From positions 1,674,001 to 1,738,000 of the forward strand of contig NC_083674.1 in the NCBI RefSeq assembly GCF_030384665.1: a DNA stretch of 64,000 nucleotides, read 5' to 3'. This document shows positions 57,411-64,000 of this stretch, piece by piece. A program made the position numbers and the translations under genes. The DNA comes from Lodderomyces elongisporus. Its lineage: Eukaryota > Ascomycota > Pichiomycetes > Serinales > Debaryomycetaceae. The notes beneath the pieces are model-generated. The model did not search any database and had not been told where the DNA came from. It worked only from the letters and a program-made list of their open reading frames with translations. How positions within the stretch are numbered: the stretch's first letter is position 1; every line of letters begins with the position of its first letter.

Positions 57411-57500
57411 ATAGAGAGGGAGAGAGAGAGGCAGAGAGAGAGACAGAGGGAGAGAGAGAGACAGAGGGAGAGAGAGAGACGGAGGGAGAGAGGGAGAAAA
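57411..57500. repeat. 18-bp purine tandem repeat (GAGAGAGAGACAGAGGGA type)
   Basis: Four to five imperfect copies of an 18-bp all-purine unit, with the last carrying GACGGAGGG. On the minus strand it gives a false SLSPSVSLSPSVS frame. Confidence 0.85.
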
Positions 57501-58822
57501 GAACTAGGCAAGGAAAACGCATCTCTCACAAACACGTCTCCCTTTAACCGTTGCTATTGACATCAGTAACAACTAATGATATCTACAAGTCTGCAATTCT
57601 GAATACTTGTACATCTATTGGCCTATATTTTGTGCTTTTTTTTTTTCCAATTCTTTTATTAGTACACCGCTAGAATATGTATTTATTGTCATTATTCAAT
57701 CCTATATGTTTAAACTTTAGTCAACAGCTAAATCTAAGAGCATGTGGTATAGGAAAATGAAACCACATTGACATTCCTGCTTCTGCTTCCTTTTTCTGCG
57801 AGCCCAACGCTGGGGAGATAATAATCTGTTAAGCCTTTGACAAATGAGGCAGTCTACGATTTACAAGTTTTACAGAAGTGTGTGTCTGTGTGTTTGTTTG
57901 TATGTATTGGTAACCTCGACGAATCTATTGTCCACTTTGCAATTAATTCCCAACTTTGGCCCATTTCGACTGTTTGCAAGTGTGGACACTAGTTGGAGAT
58001 CGTACGTAACATATAAAGTACGGTTCTCTTTTTCTCCTCTTGATCTTGATCTTCAATTGAAGTGGAATGACTTTAAAAGCACTCGAAATTATACGATTTT
58101 TCCGCTGTCCCTTGTGTCTCTTGCATATCGTTGAGAGACATTCTTGTATAAAACAATTGACGAGCATGTTCCAAATTTGTCAAACCGTTCTTGATTTCAT
58201 CGAAGACGCAACACCTTTAAAAGCATACTGGCTCTTCTCTCGGGATTAGAATCATACATTGAGTCATAATGTAAGTTTGTTCTTACTACCTCAAAGTAGA
58301 TAGAGTGTAGAAACATGGAATTGAAAGCGAAAAAAAAAAAAAAAGAAAAAAGGAAGAAAAGAATAAATAGGAGACGATTTGCGGTATCTGTATGAATATG
58401 TACAGAGTTTGCAATTTAACTCCCTTAACGGGTATTCTACAAAGTAACATTGGTGGATAAATCCGCTTCATCGCTTTTCTGTAAATCTTCACCATTTTTA
58501 TTAGAGTCTCTGTTTCATTTGACAAACTCTACTACATTAAAACCCTCTTCTTTCCCTCAAAACACCATTTTCACACAAACTTGAAAGTCTTTTTGTTGCA
58601 ATAGTTAGAGGTTTAAGTGCTCTATCCACCAAACTCAATTCCAGCACTGCCTCTTCCTATCTACTTTTCGCGCCATATTACACCACCTCGCTATTTTGTG
58701 TTACGAGAAGTGATCTAGTTGGTCCTTTCATCATACGCTTTCTTTGCGTGCTCTTTAAACTTCCTTGTCTCTATCACTTTCTTCGCCATTTTACCTGCCC
58801 CCGCTCCTCAATTCCTTCTTCT

Positions 58823-58837
58823 CCCCCCCCCCCCCCC
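58823..58837. repeat. 15-base C homopolymer
   Basis: An uninterrupted C run 118 bases upstream of the 58955 start codon, flanked by pyrimidine-rich DNA. Confidence 0.93.
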
Positions 58838-58954
58838 ACTTTTTCCTGACATTCCCCCTCCCCCACTGTCTTCCCAGACATACACATGCCAAAAGAAGAA
58901 AAACAAGGGAAAAAAAAATAAAAAAAGAAGAACCAAAATTACACCGGCAAAGAG

Positions 58955-61078
58955 ATGGTTCCTCGCAAGCTTAAACGGGATTCCGCAGTACATCCACCCC
59001 TGGAAAAGGCGCTTCCACCAACACCACCAGAGCAATACGCCCAATACATGGAATTGAATGAAGAATTAACAGACTTCGAAGACGACAGCTATATAGAACA
59101 GTACAATGAGGTGCGCTTCCAAAAATTTGAAGATTCTCATTTGAGACCAAGTTTTAACATGAAGAAAGAAGGGAAAGGACAAGCACAAGCACAAGCACAA
59201 CAACAAGCACAAGCACAAGCACAAGCACAACAACAAGGATCGAAGAAAAAAGAATTGAACCAAGAACTGGACAGTTTGAATACGGTTGAAACTGACGAGG
59301 TTCAAGGCTTTCCATTAAACAATTACAAGGAACAACCACGGCTCATTCAGAAGGAGGCGACGTCAAGTACACCCATCTCAACGTATCTCACACCCGAACA
59401 AGGACTAAATCAGAGAGATTCTACCGGAGGACGACTACCGAGTCCCACAGTCAACGTCTCTAGTGGTAATGGATCCATAAGAACAAAACCGCCACCACCT
59501 GACGCTGTCGACGAAGACATTGAAAGCATGAAGGACGATTACAATGACTTGGATATTTCTTCAGGCACAAGCACAGGCAAGAGGCTGAGCACGTTTTCAA
59601 TGGATCTGGTTACGAGGGGAAAGGGTCCAGATATGTTGAAGAAGATGTCGTTTTCCAGTTTAGGAAGTAAACTTGGGAGCAATATCAAAAGGTTTTCCAC
59701 GAGTTCTGCTCGCACATTTGAAAGACATGATCAAAAAAGCAATGACCGATTAAGTGTACCAACAATGAATGACAACAAACCTATTTATACAACCGACTTT
59801 GCAGAACCCCTGGCGAGACCTTTTTTGTTTTCTTCTTCTTCTCCTCCTCCTTCTTCACATTTTTCTCCTCCTGCTCCTCCTCCTTCGTCTTCCTCAGTTG
59901 AACCACAAACTCCATCTCACGAACCTTCACAAATGAGAGAATTAATGCAATACGGAATGAGCCCCTTTTGGAAATACCATATTCTCAAACTTGGTAAAGA
60001 TTTGTATCTTACCACAAACCCTGGGGCAAAACATTTGTATTGCAGGACAGCCCCTGGCTTCTATGTTGAGGTCAAGGCATTGTCCCACGATACTAAAGTT
60101 GACCGGCAAAAGGGGTACACTTTGGTTTTCAAACACGTGGATGCAACAGAGCATAATTCTATGCAGACATTTATGCAAATAACTAAAGCACCCGAAAGAG
60201 ACGGTGGGTACTTTACAGTACGGCTACCCAAAGATTTGACAAATACTAGTGAGGAAATAAGGACAGAAACGTTGAAAGGATTTGAAAATAAAAGCTCAGA
60301 ATGGTTCAATGCAGTATGTTTTCCGCAACCAATTCAGCATGATTACTTTCCCTTTGATGAGCTCAAAAAACGAAATGTTAAGTTTATGCAAAACTATGAA
60401 GTCAAGGATTTCAAAGGTGTATATTGGAACATTGGATCTATTCCTCGTGTTCGTACGAGTAAACTCAATAGCGTCAAACTGAATTACAAGAAACAGACGA
60501 GGCGGTATCAAAAACTACATCAACACCATCAACAATATCAACAACATCAACACCATCGTTATGATCATCAAACTTTCCTCCCTCAAGATCATAACGATGA
60601 AATAAACATTGATGAAACACTCAAGTTGACGCACAAGAGGAATATATATTTCCATCAAAATTATATTGGAAGAACTAGTGAGCCACGATACAAGGAGACT
60701 GATTTTCGAAAAATTTATGACCATGAACTATATCCCGAATTTCCTCCTGTGCTTTGCATGTTCCGGCCATATGTAAAGCAAGTGGCTTCGCGATTGACTG
60801 ACTCATTAAAAAATAAGGCAGATACAGGGTCGAGGTACATCCCATCCAGTCAAGCTGACCAGATATTTCCACTTACTACGGACCGCAAGAAAAAATATTA
60901 TAAAGGAAGCGAGGGATTTAGTGCACAGAATGAAGCCGACGATACTCCTGATGAAAACAAAATGGGCTGGATTACAGTTTATGAGGACTTGAGTGTTTTT
61001 GGTGGTTCTTCAAACCAGGGGATGTTTGATTTCGTTGTTGGGTTAACTTTGGCAGTGGGGTTTGATAATAGTTTTTGA
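58955..61078 (+). CDS. Unrecognised conserved-looking protein with disordered N-terminus and globular C-terminal half
   Basis: A 707-residue protein starting MVPRKLKRDSAVHPPLEKAL. The first 320 residues are disordered, with Gln-Ala repeats (about 75-95) and Pro/Ser-rich runs (SSSSPPPSSHFSPPAPPPSS near 295). There are many likely phosphorylation sites (RLSTFSMDLV, KRFSTSSARTF). From about residue 325 the sequence becomes globular: MSPFWKYHILKLGKDLYLTT, then a CRTAPGFYVEVKALSHDTK segment and EWFNAVCFPQPIQHDYFPFD. A His/Gln-rich insert (about 513-535) interrupts it. The C-terminus ends in a hydrophobic stretch (MFDFVVGLTLAVGFDNSF). The folded part could be a lipid- or membrane-binding domain, but that is a guess. 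I do not recognise the family. The frame is clean over its whole length. Confidence 0.85.
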   Translation: MVPRKLKRDSAVHPPLEKALPPTPPEQYAQYMELNEELTDFEDDSYIEQYNEVRFQKFEDSHLRPSFNMKKEGKGQAQAQAQQQAQAQAQAQQQGSKKKELNQELDSLNTVETDEVQGFPLNNYKEQPRLIQKEATSSTPISTYLTPEQGLNQRDSTGGRLPSPTVNVSSGNGSIRTKPPPPDAVDEDIESMKDDYNDLDISSGTSTGKRLSTFSMDLVTRGKGPDMLKKMSFSSLGSKLGSNIKRFSTSSARTFERHDQKSNDRLSVPTMNDNKPIYTTDFAEPLARPFLFSSSSPPPSSHFSPPAPPPSSSSVEPQTPSHEPSQMRELMQYGMSPFWKYHILKLGKDLYLTTNPGAKHLYCRTAPGFYVEVKALSHDTKVDRQKGYTLVFKHVDATEHNSMQTFMQITKAPERDGGYFTVRLPKDLTNTSEEIRTETLKGFENKSSEWFNAVCFPQPIQHDYFPFDELKKRNVKFMQNYEVKDFKGVYWNIGSIPRVRTSKLNSVKLNYKKQTRRYQKLHQHHQQYQQHQHHRYDHQTFLPQDHNDEINIDETLKLTHKRNIYFHQNYIGRTSEPRYKETDFRKIYDHELYPEFPPVLCMFRPYVKQVASRLTDSLKNKADTGSRYIPSSQADQIFPLTTDRKKKYYKGSEGFSAQNEADDTPDENKMGWITVYEDLSVFGGSSNQGMFDFVVGLTLAVGFDNSF

Positions 61079-61390
61079 TTGGTAATTGAAATATAGAAAC
61101 TGGACACCACGAGTCTCTTCTATTACTCAACATAAACATAAACGTAAATATGCGCTGCTGTTTGCCATGAATTTTCTATTTCACCAGATTTTTTTGTGAG
61201 TTTTTTTTTGTAAGTTTTTTTTTTTGGTTGCAAAAACACTATATATTGCATGTTTATGTAACAAATATACAACTACTTTTTTCGATATGACGAATATCTC
61301 AATGAATACAGAATTTTAATAAAGAAAAAGTAGAAAATCAAGAATTAATAATGATATGTAATTTCCTCTACTCAGATACTGACACCACTA
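61079..61390. other. Short spacer between two co-oriented unrecognised genes
   Basis: Just over 300 bases with T-tracts (61190-61230) and an AT-rich remainder. It probably holds one terminator and one promoter. Confidence 0.65.
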
Positions 61391-62281
61391 ATGAAACCAA
61401 CATTAATTGTCTCGCTACTAGTAATACCACTCAATTCCTTGTTTATTTATGCTCTTTCTGACCAATCGCAATCGTGCATCACAGATTTGCAAATACCCTT
61501 CACTGGCTACAAAGTGGAGTATCAACTTCATTTAAGAGAATTGTCTGGTAGCTACCACTTACTATACTGCAACGATAATAAACTTATCAATGACATTTGG
61601 TTAAACGACAGTATACCTTGGGCAAAACCTATACCTTTCTATACAAAAGACGCGATTGGAAATAGCTTGATTTTGGCGCGGCAAAGGGCTTTTGCATTGA
61701 GAACTGTTCCTATATTTTTGCCAAATACATTGGTTGGAGCAATGTACTATGTAGATGCTGCAAAGACTAAGCAAAAGAGTGCGTTATCAAAAGAGTCAAT
61801 TTTATTGTCACTGTCAAATAACGGGTTCAAGACCATGCCACTATTAGCAGCGAATATTTTGCATAATTGGTGTGAAGTAAATTATCGTTTTCAGTTCATT
61901 TATCATATTCCCATCTTGACTACCCCTACCCTTGATTCAAGGAGATATAATCATCGTGCTTTGGACGGAGATGAAAGGAGCGATTGGAATAAATATATCT
62001 CGATACTGGAGAGTTATGGTTTAAGTAAAGATCCTCTAGTGTCTGTTAAGTGCGATTTTGACTTGGTGGAGAATACTATGAATTCAATAACTGCTGGTTG
62101 CAAAAGCTTTATCGATAAATTTAGATACAAAGAAGTTGTTAGGCGGGATACAAGTCAGCTATGGTGGAAGTTTATTTTAATTTCAAAGACAATAGGGTTG
62201 AAGATGTCCAAAAAGATGATTGTAAAGATTGAAAAGTTATTGAGACAAGCCGAAAATGTAGAGTCCAGTGCCGCATACTAA
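61391..62281 (+). CDS. Unrecognised protein with N-terminal signal or anchor
   Basis: A 296-residue protein. MKPTLIVSLLVIPLNSLFIY is a good signal peptide or signal anchor, with likely cleavage after ALS near residue 23. The rest is soluble-looking, with paired cysteines (C29, C60, C161 and others) and sequons NDS, and contains WLNDSIPWAKPIPFYTKDAI and LARQRAFALRTVPIFLPNTL. The C-terminal 60 residues are basic and helical (KIEKLLRQAENVESSAAY). I know no family with this pattern. The secretory pathway or the mitochondrial intermembrane space are both possible. The open frame and normal codon use support a real gene. Confidence 0.78.
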   Translation: MKPTLIVSLLVIPLNSLFIYALSDQSQSCITDLQIPFTGYKVEYQLHLRELSGSYHLLYCNDNKLINDIWLNDSIPWAKPIPFYTKDAIGNSLILARQRAFALRTVPIFLPNTLVGAMYYVDAAKTKQKSALSKESILLSLSNNGFKTMPLLAANILHNWCEVNYRFQFIYHIPILTTPTLDSRRYNHRALDGDERSDWNKYISILESYGLSKDPLVSVKCDFDLVENTMNSITAGCKSFIDKFRYKEVVRRDTSQLWWKFILISKTIGLKMSKKMIVKIEKLLRQAENVESSAAY

Positions 62282-62897
62282 GAAAAAACAACAGGGGGAG
62301 AGAGTGTGTGTGTGAAAGAGGGAAAGAGAAATGAGTGGGGGTGTGGAACACTTGTTTGGGCCTGGTCTCTTTTAACTGGTTGGTGCCTTATCTGAAAGCG
62401 GCGTTTGTAGAAGATTTGAATTAAATTTTTTATTTTTTTTTTCTTTTCTTGTTCATCTTGTTGGTTTATTTTAACATTGGTTTTAGAGAAACTGTTTTAA
62501 TTGACCTTCCTCAGCACTTGAATAGTAGTTGAACAATAAGATTTGTATATGTTCTAGGTCGAGACTTTGGTGTAGATGTTGAGGGGTATGAGTTGCCGTT
62601 AAGGGGTCTACAGTGATTATGTGCTTTTGTGAAAATAAAAGTAGAATAAAAGTTTTGTAAGGGTTGGCATAATCTATGAAAAATGGCCGCACCAATTTCT
62701 TTCTCTCTCTCTCTCTCTATTTTTTTTTTTTTTTTGTCAGTTATCTTTTGTTGTGGCGAGAATCAAGATAAATTTGGTGAAAAAATGGACCTCCCGCCCA
62801 ACCTTTTTCCCATTTTAGTCCAGACCCCGCTAAGGATATTAGCGCGTCAGAAGGAATCTAAAGATGAAAGAAGGATAGAAAGAGAAAGAGAGAGAGC

Positions 62898-62935
<38 letters not shown>

Positions 62936-63187
62936 GAGAGAACTTGTGTGTGTGTGTGTTTGTGAATCTAAAAAATTCGCGTTCGAGTTATCTTCAACAC
63001 ATTTAGTTTCTGACTTTAAACTTTAGATTCTATGCCACTTTTTCATTTTCACTTTATTTTTTTCTTAACTCAACTTTGATAGATAGATTATATTAAAGAC
63101 ATCGAGTGCCTACTAAGTTTGATATACTCAGTAAATAGAGATAGAGAGAAACTCTGTGTGTCTGTGTGTCTGTGTCAAGTACAAACA
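62282..63187. other. Gene-free region before the ketopantoate-reductase-like gene
   Basis: Contains TC (62700-62720) and T-tracts, a long AG repeat with GCGAGAG interruptions (62870-62941), GT repeats (62945-62960) and TGTGTGTC units (63154-63175). No gene was seen. Confidence 0.65.
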
Positions 63188-64000
63188 ATGGCGAAACCTA
63201 AGGTATTAATAATTGGTTCAGGTGGTGTGGGTACTATTAGTGCCTTGTCTTTAACGCACAATGGTGCTTCGGACGTGACATTGGTGGTCCGCTCAGATTA
63301 CGATTTGATTCAGGAAAAGGGGTTCTCGATAAATTCGTGTACATATGGTGAACTTAAAGGCTGGAGACCACATCATGTTGCACGTTCTGCAAAGGAGGCA
63401 AGGGAAGAATTCGGGCCCTTTGATTATATCTTACTCACAACAAAGAATGTCCCTGATGGCCCAATTACATGTGAGGATATTATTGCGCCGGCTATCTCTA
63501 ACTCCGGTAAAGAAGTGATTATTCTTTTGCAGAATGGTATTTACATTGAAAAGCCAATGTTCAAAAGATTTCCTGGTCATTTGATTCTTAGTGGTGTTTC
63601 GCATATCGCAAGCACATCATATCATGGACATATTGACAATAAAGGTATGGATGCGGTGTTTTTAGGGGATTTTCAAAAGCCCAGCATACACCCCGACTCT
63701 GCCGAAAAGATCCAAGAGTTTATATCGATATATCATAATCATGGGCTCAACAAGATTCAAGTAGATGAAGATGTGCAAAAGACAAGGTGGGAGAAACTCA
63801 TGTACAATAGTGTTTTCAACCCCATCACTGCTATTGTTGACTTGGATGTCAATAGCTTGCAGATAAATAATGCCAATGATGAACTCATCAGACCTGCAAT
63901 GAAGGAAGTGATTGCAATCGCCAAAAGTGTTGGTGTAGAGTGCGATCCTTCAATCATTGAGAAGTTTGTGCATATTGGAGATGGTCTTTTCTATAGTCCG
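63188..64000 (+). CDS. Ketopantoate reductase (PanE/ApbA) family protein, 3' end missing
   Basis: 271 codons are visible to the window edge. The N-terminal nucleotide-binding motif is KVLIIGSGGVGTISALSLTH (GxGxxG at 10-15), as in NADPH-dependent 2-dehydropantoate 2-reductases. The first catalytic lysine is in LLTTKNVPDG near residue 90. The second motif, WEKLMYNSVFNPITAIVDLD near 200, carries the conserved K..N..NP.TA pattern. The reaction would be reduction of ketopantoate to pantoate for coenzyme A synthesis. However, CTG-clade yeasts have several paralogues of this family, so the substrate may differ, and it does not look like the closest match to yeast Pan5. The start has the strong context ACAAACAATG. 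Confidence 0.88.
   Translation, partial: MAKPKVLIIGSGGVGTISALSLTHNGASDVTLVVRSDYDLIQEKGFSINSCTYGELKGWRPHHVARSAKEAREEFGPFDYILLTTKNVPDGPITCEDIIAPAISNSGKEVIILLQNGIYIEKPMFKRFPGHLILSGVSHIASTSYHGHIDNKGMDAVFLGDFQKPSIHPDSAEKIQEFISIYHNHGLNKIQVDEDVQKTRWEKLMYNSVFNPITAIVDLDVNSLQINNANDELIRPAMKEVIAIAKSVGVECDPSIIEKFVHIGDGLFYSP

Larger units (their letters stand above)
56989..58954. other. Gene-free region between YVC1 and the 58955 gene, with purine repeats, a C15 tract and coding-like minus frames
   Basis: Holds GAAA repeats (57180-57225), an 18-bp purine tandem array (57411-57500), a T-tract (57636-57646), an A-tract (58330-58345) and a run of 15 C (58823-58837). Minus-strand coding-like frames at about 57975-58260 are interrupted by stops (see findings). 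No complete gene can be called. Confidence 0.6.

Noticed and set aside
57316..57522. Ser/Leu/Pro repeat protein frame on the minus strand
   Set aside because: It is the translation of the 18-bp purine tandem array, not a gene.

Overview
This window looks like nuclear chromosomal DNA of a budding yeast of the CTG-Ser1 clade, most likely Lodderomyces elongisporus or a very close relative. Nearly every gene has a clear yeast orthologue. Protein genes are mostly intronless, intergenic DNA is AT-rich with many poly-A/T, dinucleotide and trinucleotide tracts, and HAC1 has the very long unconventional intron reported for the Candida parapsilosis group. The species is an inference. If the clade is right, CTG codons are read as serine, so single residues quoted from standard translation may differ at CTG. 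I found no rRNA, tRNA, transposon or CRISPR array.

Layout. 1-5103 (-): the 5' part of MOT1, running off the left edge. 6954-7631 (-): a CCDC124/Oxs1-like ribosome-associated protein. 8136-9230 (-): a zinc alcohol dehydrogenase. 11046-13277 (+): RGD1, an F-BAR RhoGAP. 13506-14366 (-): SHG1 of COMPASS, divergent from a cullin (+, to 17387). 17606-20061: three mitochondrial genes in a row, namely spliced QCR10 (-), ACP1 (-) and MRPS12 (+). 20509-31402 (-): ARC35, SKY1, SSE1/MSI3 and NPL4, all on the minus strand. 32069-33220 (-): an unrecognised acidic protein.

34517-36850 (-) is HAC1. I found two Ire1-type hairpins, with loops CAGCAGU and CUGCAGC, 852 nt apart. Joining them at the canonical G|C positions changes the C-terminus in frame, from a 33-residue unspliced tail to a 53-residue acidic/hydrophobic, glutamine-rich tail encoded far downstream. 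It is the most interesting system in the window. A 3.8-kb gene-free region then separates HAC1 from the pyridoxal kinase BUD16 (+, 40632-41759).

42168-46827 holds two divergent paralogues of a secreted, Kex2-processed protein family, one apparently GPI-anchored. After that come RHO2 (-), the very large NST1 (-), the vacuolar TRP channel YVC1 (-), two unrecognised + strand genes (58955 and 61391), and the 5' part of a ketopantoate-reductase-like gene (63188 to the right edge).

Regulatory themes that recur across the window are the unfolded protein response (HAC1), protein quality control (NPL4, SSE1), actin/Rho signalling (RGD1, RHO2, ARC35) and mitochondrial function (QCR10, ACP1, MRPS12). 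These are shared themes only, since no operons are expected. Gene-free stretches over 300 bases are listed with what they hold.
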